A stretch of DNA of 64,000 nucleotides. Origin: Microcoleus vaginatus PCC 9802 (GTDB lineage: Bacteria > Cyanobacteriota > Cyanobacteriia > Cyanobacteriales > Microcoleaceae). The stretch spans positions 6,275,001-6,339,000 of the forward strand of contig CP031740.1 in the NCBI GenBank assembly GCA_022701275.1, in the 5' to 3' direction. Below, in pieces: positions 56,004 to 64,000 of the stretch. The notes under the pieces are model-generated. The model was not told the origin of the DNA and did no database searches. It saw only the letters and a list, made by a program, of their open reading frames with translations. A program made the translations under genes and the position numbers. Position 1 is the first letter of the stretch. Each line of letters opens with the position of its first letter.

Positions 56004-58907
56004 CTATCGAGGTACGCAAACACCCGTCGGTTTCGGACTGCGAATAGATGCACCACCACCAGAATTATAGGCTACCAGCCTTACTTTTCCTCGATCGTCC
56101 ATTACCCAACCTTGAGCAGGAATAATTTCTGTTGGCCGAACTTCTATGGATGCTTTTTGGCCTTCTACTTGCTGACTTCCACCTACCGCTGGTTCCACCC
56201 AATTAAACTGGCTAGAATTGCTGCTGAGAACCTCGTGAGGACTCGGTGGCAATCCCCCCCGACCCGTCACGGTAAACTCGTTCTCGGCTCCTTGGATGCA
56301 GGGATTTGCAGCAATTAACGCAGCCGGATTCACCACATTTTGCGGCAGTTCCACTAAACCTTGAACGGGATTCACCCCAACAGAACTAAATGTTACCGCC
56401 CCTTGCAAAGCCGGGCCGCCACTTTGAGAAATAGCCGCGATGTCGCTGCTTGGAAGCAGAGATGTAGGACTTACTTGCAACGCTGCAAATTCGGCGTCAC
56501 TGAGCCCCAACCTGTTTCTGACTTGTTCGCGACTCGCTGCTGTAAAACCAAAAACATTGGGAACATTGATATTTACGCGACCGCCGCCTGCTGTGCGGGC
56601 GTTGGCTGTGATGTCGCTATTTTCTTGCGGGAGGGCGACAAGAATCTCACTGTTAATATTGATATTTCCGCCGTCTGAACTGCCTGCATCGGTGGTAATT
56701 TGGCTGTTGTGGCGCAACTGGATGTCTCGCGCTTGCAGGTTAATATTGGCTCCAGTACCGGATACAGTCGTACCGTCAATCATCGCTTTGTTGTCAAGAG
56801 CGATCGAATTTGCGACAACATTGATATTACCAGCGCGTCCGGTTCCCGTAGCCTGCACTGTCACTGTAGCTCCATCTCGGACAATTAGTCGATCGGCATT
56901 CAGATTCAACGAACCCGCATTTGCCGTAGCATTAGGATTAGTACCAAATATCTTGCCCACCGAAGCATCAATTGTACTGACAAACAGACCATTATTTCCG
57001 CTGCCGCTGACCTCAATGCGATCGGCATTAACAGTAATATTCCCCACATCTCCCACCCCCAAAGAACTCGTAGAAATTACCCCCCCATCCCGCACGGTTA
57101 AGCTGGGCGTATCAATGCGAATATCCCCGCCCCGACTAGAGCTCAAAGTTCCAGAACTCAGCGCACTAGCACTCTGAATTCCGCTAGTCAAAAGTTGAGA
57201 AATACCTGAAATTTCTACTGATTCACTAGCCGTAACTGTTAAATTTCCAGCAGGCCCCCCATCCCTAGAAAACAAAAACCTGCCAATTAACACACCCGTT
57301 CCTACTGTAAACGCAGAACCCCCAGAGAGAGTCAACCGCTTGGTATCGACGTTAATATTCCCCGCCCTTCCGTTAGAGCCGATACTCAGGGTGCTAATTC
57401 CGGTTGACACAACTGTTGTCGGGCCGCTGTTAGACAATTCTACTGATTCCGCAGCTTTAATGTTGATATTCCCCGACGGGCCGCTGCTGTAGCTCGTCGT
57501 ACCGAGAATAGAACCGTCGCGCATAATTAATCTCGCGACATCAACACTAATGCTTCCTCCCGCACCGGTACTTTCTTTAGCTGTCCCGTTGTTGATTCCA
57601 GAACCCACCATCTCAAAAGTATTGGCGCGAATGATTAAATTTCCGCCATTTCCACCACCAAAAGTGATGCCGCTACCTACTACCCCATTGTTGAAGAGCA
57701 AGCGCCCGGTGTCGATCGTAATATTCCCCCCCGAACCAGCGCCAGCACTAGCATTAAATAGCACAAATAGCGGGTCAAACGGGTCTGTAGTTCCCGATAC
57801 CAAATATTTAATTGAAAGCTGTTGATAGCCCTCAACTCCCAGCCCGATCATTTCTACTGAATCAGCAGCGCGGAAATTGATATTGCCTCCTGCACCATCT
57901 CCTAGAGTCAGGGTAGAAAATTGCGTGCCGTTTTCCAATCGTAACTTTTGGGCGCTGATATCGATACCTCTGCCATCAATATTTCCCAGTGTCAGTGCAT
58001 AAATTCGCGACCCGCTGAGGGCGACATTTCCACCTTTTAACTCTACTCTGCCACCACCAATTCCGCTGGTGTTGATAAGCGTTCCATCGGATATTTGAAT
58101 ATTGCCGAAGTTTTGAATATTGTCATAATTTAAAGCTAAATTCCCCTGCTGAGCAACAGGAGGAGCCAGTGCAAAATTAACTAATCCGGGACTGGCGACG
58201 CTACCGAGTAAAATTTGTCCGCCGCTGGCGGTTAAATTGCCGCCTTGCAGTTGGATGTCGCCGCCAATCAGTGCTAAAGTTTGACCGGGTTCTACTGCTA
58301 AACCAACTCGATCGCTAATCGGGATTGGTACAGCAGAGGCTGGGAGATTTACCTTTCCTACAGCCGTCGATTGATTGACAATTGCACCGGGATTGTCTCT
58401 AAATCTTAAACCAACGGGAATATTAACTGTTAACAGCGGAGATGTTTGTGGGTTGGTGCTGCTGAATTCAACGCCGTTATTAAACACAATACTGTCAGCG
58501 GTTGAACCGATAAAGGAACCGCGCAAATCTAACCGAGCGTTCGGGCCGAATATAATTCCTTTGGGATTAATTAAAAATAAGTTACCGTTGCCTAAAACTC
58601 CCAGAGTTCCTAAAATATTTGAGGAGTTTGGGCCCGTAACGCGGGTGAATATGTTGGTAATTCCGCTGGGATTTTCAAAATAAGCTCCCCGCCCTTCACG
58701 GATGTTAAATTCCCGCAAGCTGTGAAATAGGTTAACGCCGCGAGTTGCGCCGCCAGTGATTCTATCTGAGGGTAAATTGTTGATAGTATCGGGAACTGTC
58801 CGCGAACTTTCCGTGCCCAGGGTATTATCGGGGATGATTTGGGCAAAGGTTTTCGAGGGAAATAGCAATAAGAAAACAAAAAGTAGGCCGGAAGACAGGC
58901 GAGACAT
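56004..58907 (-). CDS. TPS exoprotein (filamentous haemagglutinin family) 3
   Basis: I placed the start at the ATG at 58907 (MSRLSSGLLFVFLLLFPSKT) by alignment with the two paralogues; an upstream ATG at 58949 would add 14 basic residues before the signal peptide. The 967-residue protein has the same plan: TPS domain (NNLPSDRITGGATRGVNLFH, NLFLINPKGIIFGPNARLDL), a beta-helix passenger, and C-terminal NPCIQ and CVPR. It is the first gene of the tandem operon. An exporter of the matching TpsB type lies at 61374-63518 on the same strand, separated by toxin-antitoxin debris. Confidence 0.88.
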   Translation of the reverse strand: MSRLSSGLLFVFLLLFPSKTFAQIIPDNTLGTESSRTVPDTINNLPSDRITGGATRGVNLFHSLREFNIREGRGAYFENPSGITNIFTRVTGPNSSNILGTLGVLGNGNLFLINPKGIIFGPNARLDLRGSFIGSTADSIVFNNGVEFSSTNPQTSPLLTVNIPVGLRFRDNPGAIVNQSTAVGKVNLPASAVPIPISDRVGLAVEPGQTLALIGGDIQLQGGNLTASGGQILLGSVASPGLVNFALAPPVAQQGNLALNYDNIQNFGNIQISDGTLINTSGIGGGRVELKGGNVALSGSRIYALTLGNIDGRGIDISAQKLRLENGTQFSTLTLGDGAGGNINFRAADSVEMIGLGVEGYQQLSIKYLVSGTTDPFDPLFVLFNASAGAGSGGNITIDTGRLLFNNGVVGSGITFGGGNGGNLIIRANTFEMVGSGINNGTAKESTGAGGSISVDVARLIMRDGSILGTTSYSSGPSGNINIKAAESVELSNSGPTTVVSTGISTLSIGSNGRAGNINVDTKRLTLSGGSAFTVGTGVLIGRFLFSRDGGPAGNLTVTASESVEISGISQLLTSGIQSASALSSGTLSSSRGGDIRIDTPSLTVRDGGVISTSSLGVGDVGNITVNADRIEVSGSGNNGLFVSTIDASVGKIFGTNPNATANAGSLNLNADRLIVRDGATVTVQATGTGRAGNINVVANSIALDNKAMIDGTTVSGTGANINLQARDIQLRHNSQITTDAGSSDGGNININSEILVALPQENSDITANARTAGGGRVNINVPNVFGFTAASREQVRNRLGLSDAEFAALQVSPTSLLPSSDIAAISQSGGPALQGAVTFSSVGVNPVQGLVELPQNVVNPAALIAANPCIQGAENEFTVTGRGGLPPSPHEVLSSNSSQFNWVEPAVGGSQQVEGQKASIEVRPTEIIPAQGWVMDDRGKVRLVAYNSGGGASIRSPKPTGVCVPR

Positions 58908-59128
58908 AGCTTTAATCCTGTTATATAAATAATATCGTTTCCGGTTCAATCAGAATTATATATTTGGATTATATCAGTGCGATCGTCCCCGTGTTCGATC
59001 GACTCTCTTTCACCCCTAAAGTGGACTTTTCCCAAATCTAATAAAGATAGCTTTTTTCAGTGTGACGGCTGAGGAAATCTGTTTCTGTTTAAATATGTGT
59101 GTAGAATATGCGTTCGATCATTCATACT

Positions 59129-59162
59129 AGACGGTAGACACCTTCAATCTTAGGAGCCGTCT
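59129..59162 (+). promoter_or_regulatory. Inverted repeat over toxin-antitoxin ribosome binding site
   Basis: AGACGG (59129-59134) and CCGTCT (59157-59162) end directly at the antitoxin ATG and enclose the ribosome binding site (AGGAG, 59152-59156). The hairpin could hide the ribosome binding site, or the palindrome could be a binding site for the antitoxin. It is short, so confidence is limited. Confidence 0.35.
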
Positions 59163-59390
59163 ATGTTACTACAAGAAGTCAAGGAGCTGGTCTTCAAACT
59201 GCCACCGAGCGATCGCCTGGCGTTAGTGGGCGCCATTATTGAGTCCTTACAAGATCAGCCAGTTGCCAGGGCCGATCGTTCTGGTGCGATTCAGCGGATG
59301 CGAGGCTTGCTAAAGACAGACCAACCCGCACCGACAGATGAGGACGTGGCTGCAATGTTGGAAGCGCGACGGGTGGAGAAGTATCTTTAG
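59163..59390 (+). CDS. Antitoxin of PIN-type toxin-antitoxin pair
   Basis: A 75-residue protein, MLLQEVKELVFKLPPSDRLA and then LVGAIIESLQDQPVARADRS, with the ending MLEARRVEKYL. It matches the short 'putative addiction module component' antitoxins found in cyanobacteria. Such antitoxins bind and inhibit a PIN-domain RNase encoded just downstream. AGGAG is well placed upstream. The stop codon TAG (59388-59390) overlaps the position where the toxin start should be. Confidence 0.8.
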   Translation: MLLQEVKELVFKLPPSDRLALVGAIIESLQDQPVARADRSGAIQRMRGLLKTDQPAPTDEDVAAMLEARRVEKYL

Positions 59391-59806
59391 TTAGAGTTTT
59401 AATTGATACCAACATTGTCCTAGATTTTCTGTTGCAGCGAGAGCCATTTTTTCAAGATGCGGAGTTGTTGTTTCAAGCGATCGATGCTGGGCAACTAATC
59501 GGTTATGTTACAGCGACAACGCTCACGGATATTTTCTACATTTCTCGCAAACATACTCGCAGCGTTGAGCAAGCACGGCAAGCGGTTTTAGAAACGCTGA
59601 CTGCTATGGTCATTTGTCCTATTGATCGAGCGGTTTTGGAATCAGCTTTCAACTCTGGTTTGGTTGATTTTGAAGATGCTGTTCCAATTTTTGGTGCAGT
59701 TGCTCAAGGGTTAGATGCGATTCTGACCCGTGATAATAAAGGTTTCTTGAGTTCGCCTATACCTGTTTTATCCATTCAAGAGTTGTTGCAGCAGTTAGGG
59801 ACGTAG
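59390..59806 (+). CDS. PIN-domain toxin whose start codon appears lost
   Basis: The frame reads VRVLIDTNIVLDFLLQREPF (the PIN start with the first catalytic Asp in IDTN), then GYVTATTLTDIFYISRK with a conserved acidic residue region and LVDFEDAVPIFGAVAQGLDA with ILTRDNKGF. It is a VapC-like RNase of 138 residues. The natural start would be at 59390-59392, overlapping the antitoxin stop (TAGTG in an intact arrangement), but the codon is GTT, not GTG or ATG. The first usual start downstream is TTG at 59432, which would delete the first catalytic Asp. Either an unusual start is used or the toxin has been silenced by a single substitution. Confidence 0.7.
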   Translation, partial: VRVLIDTNIVLDFLLQREPFFQDAELLFQAIDAGQLIGYVTATTLTDIFYISRKHTRSVEQARQAVLETLTAMVICPIDRAVLESAFNSGLVDFEDAVPIFGAVAQGLDAILTRDNKGFLSSPIPVLSIQELLQQLGT

Positions 59807-59913
59807 AATAAGGGTTAAATCATATTAAAAACAAGATTGACAACCTTGCCAGATCCGCAGCCCTAGGCTAAGATTTGGCAAAGGTTGAGAACACAATGAC
59901 GATAATTCCAACT

Positions 59914-60145
59914 ATGAACTACTGAAACCACAGCACGATCGAACCCAATAAACGCGGTGGTAAGCCTTGTGTACGCGGCTTGCGAATTACGGTTTATGAA
60001 GTGCTTGAGTACCTAGCTTCCGAGATGACCGAAGCAGAAATTCAAGGGCGATTTTCCCGATCTGACGCGAGAAGATTTAAAAGCCTGCATTGCTTATGCT
60101 GCTGACCGCGAGCGTCGGTTTATGACCGCGACCTTATCGGCATGA
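59914..60145 (+). pseudogene. Decayed DUF433 antitoxin
   Basis: Reads MNY-stop-NHSTIEPNKRGGKPCVRG followed by LRITVYEVLEYLASEMTEAE, then after a one-base shift near 60048 DFPDLTREDLKACIAYAADR and a TGA at 60143. The DUF433 family normally starts MNYW, so the stop is TGG to TGA. It overlaps the next remnant by four bases (ATGA), as intact DUF433/DUF5615 pairs do. It is non-functional as sequenced. Confidence 0.85.
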
Positions 60146-60255
60146 AATTACTTTTTGATGAAAACTTGTCGCCCAAGTTGCCGAACCGTTTGAGCGATGC
60201 TTGCTTTATCATAATTGTACCGCAACTGCGATCTAATTATAAGTTAGACAGCTAA
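60142..60255 (+). pseudogene. Truncated DUF5615 PIN-like toxin
   Basis: Starts MKLLFDENLSPKLPNRLSDA, the N-terminus of DUF5615 (a PIN-like protein paired with DUF433). Similarity stops after about 21 codons, at about 60205; the remaining codons to the stop at 60253 are unrelated. The gene has been cut by a deletion, and the flanking DNA to 60446 shows nothing recognisable. Confidence 0.8.
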
Positions 60256-60446
60256 TCCTCTCAGTTGGGCCTTAGCGAGAAGTCATTTGTGAGTTGCAAT
60301 GCTCAAGTAGGCGTGAGTTTCTGGTTGGGGTGCATTTAAGGGATTGTTAGCGGGGTACAACAATCAACCAACTTCGTAAAACATCCTGTTGAGGTATTAA
60401 AGCAGTAGGAATTGATTGTAAAAATGTTAGTTATTCATGTAGGACA

Positions 60447-60977
60447 ATGAAAAATAATCAGCATGGACTCTTAAGCATGAAAATGAAAATTGCTATATCT
60501 TTAATAGGTTTAGCCCTGGCAATTTTACATACCACAAAATTTTTAATTTTTGACACTCAAGGATTAATTTTACTTGTAATAGCTTTTCTCCCTTGGTTAG
60601 CGGGTTTTCTATCGAAGGCAGAGTTGCCGGGGGGATGGAAATTAGAGTTTATACAACAAATTCAAGAGGAGCAGCTTAGACAGAAGTATGAGATTGAACA
60701 ACTTAAGTTTCTAATAGAAGGTTTTGTGACTGAGAGCGAATTAAATATTCTAAAGAGGCTCAGTTCGTCAGAACCATATATGGTGAGAGTAGACAAGACC
60801 TCTCATTTTTTCTCTAATGAGTTAGACAGACTCAGAAGACTTGGGTTAATTGCAAATCCTGACAACAAAGGAAGGGCTACTCTGCTTAAGGATGATGGGC
60901 AGAGCCGAGAAGTCAAAGAACATTTTTACATTACTGAGAAAGGCAAGAGCTATCTTAAATTTAGAGGAACTGCCTAA
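60447..60977 (+). CDS. Small membrane protein with coiled coil and winged-helix-like tail
   Basis: A 176-residue protein, MKNNQHGLLSMKMKIAISLI. Two membrane helices (about residues 12-32 and 37-56) are followed by a charged coiled coil (about 66-95; FIQQIQEEQLRQKYEIEQLK), and then a C-terminal region (about 100-176; ESELNILKRLSSSEPYMVRV, NELDRLRRLGLIAN, HFYITEKGKSYLKF) that looks like a winged-helix domain of the MarR/PadR sort. AGGA lies seven bases upstream of the ATG. I do not recognise the family. Membrane-anchored winged-helix proteins of this size occur in defence and toxin loci, but nothing here proves such a role. Confidence 0.7.
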   Translation: MKNNQHGLLSMKMKIAISLIGLALAILHTTKFLIFDTQGLILLVIAFLPWLAGFLSKAELPGGWKLEFIQQIQEEQLRQKYEIEQLKFLIEGFVTESELNILKRLSSSEPYMVRVDKTSHFFSNELDRLRRLGLIANPDNKGRATLLKDDGQSREVKEHFYITEKGKSYLKFRGTA

Positions 60978-61373
60978 TACGGCTGTCTAACAATTCGGTT
61001 GGAGCGGACTACCGAGAGCCATTGGTGAAGATGCAAAGGTTGCTTTCAGCTGCTCAACCGAGTCGTTATCTCGTAAACGCTGCCTGACCTTGGAGATGAT
61101 TCGCAACCTCGATCGAGAGTGTCAAATCAAAGCCCCTAACGCTTTCAGTCTCGCTTTTCGAGCATTCGTCAATCCCGCCCGGCCTCGACTATTCATGCCT
61201 TCATACAGCGATCGCCCATCAACGTCCTAATACAACATCCGGTTGCGACATCCCACAGTTTAATCGTGCGATCGAGGCCGCCACTTAATAAAATTTGACC
61301 GTCAGCGCTAAAGATGAAAGTGTTGGGTTCTAGCGAAGCGTAGGGTTCGAGCGCGCTCAACCCAACCTACAAT
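60978..61373. other. Intergenic region with gene debris
   Basis: The gap between the small membrane protein and the TpsB gene contains a WD40 fragment on the minus strand (listed separately). It also holds the stretch 61010-61170, which has coding-like composition but no frame I can identify; it may be an old transposase. A short repeat scrap (GCGCTCAACCCAACCTAC) lies near 61350-61372. Confidence 0.4.
61193..61324 (-). pseudogene. WD40-repeat gene fragment
   Basis: The minus strand reads NTFIFSADGQILLSGGLDRT followed by IKLWDVATGCCIRTLMGDRC and a stop after MKA. This is one complete WD40 blade (SADGQ...LASGG-type and KLWDVATG) without start or further blades. It is the relic of a larger WD40-repeat gene, a family common in filamentous cyanobacteria. 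Confidence 0.75.
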
Positions 61374-63518
61374 TTAAAACGGAAAATAATTGATTCTAAA
61401 GTAGATGCCTTTTTCCTGCAAAGTTCGATCGCCCGATCGAGCATTTATCAAAGGAATACCGTAGTCTAAACGCACATTCAACCGATCGCCCATCTGCCAA
61501 ACCAGCCCCAAACCCGCACCCAGCAGTTTATCCGACTCAGGATTCGGCTTTTCCTCCGACTGGTTCCACCCTACCCCAAAATCGATAAACGGAGCGACTT
61601 GCAACAATCCTTCGACTTCCGGGACACGCCAAACCGGGATTCGCACTTCTGCAGACGCGATCGCACCGCTATCAGTTAACAGCAAATCTTGGCGGTATCC
61701 GCGCACGCTTTGAACGCCACCGATCCCAATTTGTTCTAGGGAAAGCAGAGGGCGATCGGCTAATTGAATGTCGGAACGCACAATCAGCAAGGTTTCTGGC
61801 GCTAACAGCCGCACGTACTGGGCTTGTCCGCGCCACGCCAGAAAGCGGCTGTCACGCCCGCTATCGTTCGCAGTAGCGCCGAACAGATTAGTGCCGAGGG
61901 AGAACTGCGATCGCGCTGCGAACACTTGGCTGGAACTCCGCTGCACGTATTCTTGAAAAAAGCGCACAGCCGAAACCCGGGTTTCGCCGCGCTCGTTTGC
62001 TCCCGCCGAAAGCGCAAATCGTTCCCCCAACAGGAATGTATCGCTTTCTTGCCGGGAAAAACTCAGTCCCAAAGCCAAAGTGCGATCGGGTTTTTCGACA
62101 ATCGGTTGGCGGTAAGTTAACTCGTAAGTCCGCGATTTCCCCTCAATTTCAGCAGCATCAAACGGTTCCTCGATGATGTTGGTGCTAGCAGCACTCGCAG
62201 CGAACCCAATCGTGCCGTTGCGCGCGTTGACGGGGACTGTGTAGCTGCCGTTGAATTCGTTGCTGCCGTCGGTGTTAGCATAAGATACCTCTAATCCGTC
62301 GCCCAAACCAAGCAAATTTGCTTGATTGATGCGAACACCGCGCCGAAAACTGCCGACGCTGGGCGATCGGTTGTTGTCTGCGAACACTTCACCGCTAAAG
62401 CTGTCTGCTTCTTTTACCCGCACTTCTAACCGGCTGTTTTCCGGGCGGCTTCCGGCTTGCAATTCGGCGGAAATATTGGCAATTAAGGGGTCGAGTTGCA
62501 GCAATTGCAAGGCTTCCAGCAACCGAGATCGGTTGAGGGGGCGTCTGGTAGCGCGCTCAAGGCGCGATCGCACGTAATTTGAATTTAAGCGCCTGTTTCC
62601 AGTAATCACAATTTCATCTAATCCGCCTTCTACAATCCGAATTTTCACCACACCTCCGTCTCTCGGAAAGGTTTGGTTGGCGAGAATTACAGCGCCGGAA
62701 TTGATGTATCCTGCCGCTACATATTTTTGAGTGACGGCTGCTTCGGCTGCGATCAGTTCGGCAAAGGTGATTTCGCGCCCCGCAAACTGTTGCGTAACTT
62801 CTGCGAGTTCGCGATCGCTAAAAGCCGTGTTGCCCTCAAATTCAAAGCCAGCGACCTTAATTGTACCCGGAATCCCCGGTGTAATTTCGCTTTCAACGGG
62901 TGTTGGCTGGGTGGGTGGGAGGGGAGACGGCGCAGGCGGTTGCGGCGGATCAGGAGCTGGTAATTCGGGTTCTCGCGGCAAAATTGGGTTGGGCAGTTGA
63001 CTGAGTTGCAAGTCGCGATCGATACCCAAATCAATTTTTTGTCGGTCAATATTTTCTTCTAGCTTTTGATCTGAGTTAAAAAGCTCGGTTTCTTGAGTTT
63101 TTGTGCTGAAAGTGCGATCGGTCTGAGATGTTGCACCATTGTCAATAAGCCTTTTACGGGCGGGCAGGATGCCCACCCCACAAGAAAACTCACTCCTTGT
63201 GGAACAGGCATCTTGCCTGTTCTTGAGAATGGTGTAAGATGTCACATTGACTGAATTTGCCGCCGACGGCGGTAAATCCGGAGTTTCCGCCACCCCCGAG
63301 TGTTCTGACTCAGCGGGTAACTGTGTCTTCTCGTCAGCGGTGGCTAAATCTTCACGACTGTCAAGATTAGTGTCGCCTCCGCTGCTGACTGCTACCAAAT
63401 CCTCAACATTTGAGGTCAAAATTTCAACGGTGCTAGCGGATGTTTTCGCTGTTTTTCCCAACAAAACTAACCAAAAAAATCCCGCGACTAAAAATAGTTT
63501 TTGTGAGCGACAAGCCAT
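61374..63518 (-). CDS. TpsB/FhaC/ShlB-type outer-membrane secretion protein
   Basis: A 714-residue protein with a signal peptide (MACRSQKLFLVAGFFWLVLL). A long variable, Pro-rich region (to about residue 215) is followed by POTRA domains (about 218-370; KVAGFEFEGNTAFSDRELAE, KIRIVEGGLDEIVITGNRRL) and a 16-strand beta-barrel (about 375-714) with SLEQIGIGGVQSVRGYRQDL, the conserved VRGY motif, and a Phe end (YFRINYFPF). It exports TpsA proteins across the outer membrane, most likely the three tandem exoproteins and perhaps the FHA-CHAT protein. Residues about 93-130 (ILKNRQDACSTRSEFSCGVG) are encoded by an inserted palindromic repeat (63130-63240), which keeps the frame open. Confidence 0.9.
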   Translation of the reverse strand: MACRSQKLFLVAGFFWLVLLGKTAKTSASTVEILTSNVEDLVAVSSGGDTNLDSREDLATADEKTQLPAESEHSGVAETPDLPPSAANSVNVTSYTILKNRQDACSTRSEFSCGVGILPARKRLIDNGATSQTDRTFSTKTQETELFNSDQKLEENIDRQKIDLGIDRDLQLSQLPNPILPREPELPAPDPPQPPAPSPLPPTQPTPVESEITPGIPGTIKVAGFEFEGNTAFSDRELAEVTQQFAGREITFAELIAAEAAVTQKYVAAGYINSGAVILANQTFPRDGGVVKIRIVEGGLDEIVITGNRRLNSNYVRSRLERATRRPLNRSRLLEALQLLQLDPLIANISAELQAGSRPENSRLEVRVKEADSFSGEVFADNNRSPSVGSFRRGVRINQANLLGLGDGLEVSYANTDGSNEFNGSYTVPVNARNGTIGFAASAASTNIIEEPFDAAEIEGKSRTYELTYRQPIVEKPDRTLALGLSFSRQESDTFLLGERFALSAGANERGETRVSAVRFFQEYVQRSSSQVFAARSQFSLGTNLFGATANDSGRDSRFLAWRGQAQYVRLLAPETLLIVRSDIQLADRPLLSLEQIGIGGVQSVRGYRQDLLLTDSGAIASAEVRIPVWRVPEVEGLLQVAPFIDFGVGWNQSEEKPNPESDKLLGAGLGLVWQMGDRLNVRLDYGIPLINARSGDRTLQEKGIYFRINYFPF
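63130..63240. repeat. MITE-like repeat inserted in tpsB coding sequence
   Basis: Starts with TTGCACCATTGTCAA (63131-63145) and ends with the inverted TTGAGAATGGTGTAA (63223-63237), with inner palindromic arms containing GGCAGGATGCC and ACAGGCATCTTGCCTGT. The same architecture is found at 63858-64000. The insert has a length and phase that leave the host frame open and add about 37 codons. Confidence 0.82.
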
Positions 63519-64000
63519 AGAATATAATTATTATCTCGCTTAAGTGGGGGAAAATATTTTCAGGAAGTGAGCGCCCTCATGTAAAAATCAATTTTAACAG
63601 CTAAAAAGGAAACAGCCGTCGCAGCCAACAGTTTCGGCGACGCTACAAACCAAAAGGTCGATCGACCCCTGTTCATTTCCCAAGACTTACGCACCAACCG
63701 GGTTCTTATCCAAAAAAATATCGTGTAAGTCGATCGTAAACAGTAAAAAAAAGCCGATATTTTGGGTTGCAAAACCTACGCTTTCATGCTAAGGCAGCGA
63801 CCAGAACAGTCCTAGACGCCAGGGTAAACCAGAAACCGGGTTGTTTCCGAAAAGACGGGTTACAACTGAGTTCTTGCACCATTCTCAATAATCTTTTTAT
63901 TAACAGGCAAGATGCCTGTTCCACAAGAGATAAATTTTCTTGTGGAACAGGCATCTTGCCTGTTCTTAAGAATAGTGCAAGATGTGAGTTACAACCCGCA
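63519..64000. repeat. Intergenic region with MITE-like element
   Basis: Upstream of tpsB, with no gene supported. It contains AACCGGGTT-type words (63697-63703, 63826-63840) and, at about 63858-64000, an element with long inverted arms: CGGGTTACAACTGAGTTCTT and GCACCATTCTCAA on the left, TTAAGAATAGTGCAA and GAGTTACAACCCG on the right. Inner arms contain ACAGGCAAGATGCCTGT twice in opposite orientation. It is related to the insert in the tpsB gene. Confidence 0.78.

Noticed and set aside
61010..61170. Possible transposase remnant
   Set aside because: Phrases such as STESLSRKRCLTLEMIRN can be read with frameshifts, but I could not match them to a named family with confidence.

Overview
The window looks like chromosomal DNA of a filamentous, non-heterocystous type cyanobacterium (Microcoleus/Oscillatoria/Phormidium-like). 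This is inferred from frequent HIP1 octamers (GCGATCGC), a CruF/CruG pair for myxol-glycoside carotenoids, CHAT-domain proteins, a serine/threonine kinase fused to GUN4, very large DUF4347/RTX proteins, and many short palindromic intergenic repeats. No rRNA, tRNA or CRISPR array was recognised.

Layout. Bases 1-5.2 kb: the 5' part of rimP, a decayed moaD/moaE remnant, and a two-gene sensor-kinase operon whose second gene carries an in-frame TAA. Bases 5.2-12.7 kb: a decayed IS5-type transposase, a membrane protein, the kinase-GUN4 protein, a small gene behind a strong hairpin, a BtuR-like protein with an altered P-loop, an adenylate-kinase-like protein and RNase PH. Bases 12.8-17.6 kb: one AT-rich gene for a 1577-residue STAND NTPase with an N-terminal PD-(D/E)xK nuclease, resembling the Avs (AVAST) phage-sensing proteins. 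Bases 18-29.5 kb: a secreted filamentous-haemagglutinin/CHAT fusion, RNase HI, a HipA-like kinase overlapping a DUF3037 gene, a MAPEG protein, a class D beta-lactamase, a pentapeptide-repeat protein and a sulfotransferase.

Bases 29.6-44.4 kb: two giant modular proteins (2364 and 2106 residues) built as DUF4347, passenger repeats, Calx-beta-like repeats, a Pro/Thr linker and RTX calcium-binding repeats. They share a tract of about 2.3 kb that appears identical in DNA sequence. A TIGR03032-type gene lies between them. Bases 44.5-47 kb: cruG and cruF. Bases 47.3-63.5 kb: a secreted TPR-CHAT protein, three tandem two-partner-secretion exoproteins, eroding toxin-antitoxin genes, a small membrane protein, a WD40 fragment and the outer-membrane TpsB/FhaC transporter.

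How it fits together. Much of the window is a cell-surface and secretion module. The TpsB at 61.4-63.5 kb is the likely exporter for the three TpsA-like exoproteins and possibly for the FHA-CHAT protein. The two RTX giants probably leave by type I secretion. Two CHAT proteins (both with the His/Cys dyad) and two DUF4347 proteins (with a similar SHG...GC pattern) suggest caspase-like surface or periplasmic proteolysis coupled to adhesins; this is inference. The Avs-like gene and HipA-like/DUF3037 pair are separate candidate defence or stress loci. Many remnants (moaDE, IS5, cruG tail, DUF433/DUF5615, WD40, a start-less PIN toxin) and MITE-like repeats show a region undergoing active decay and rearrangement.
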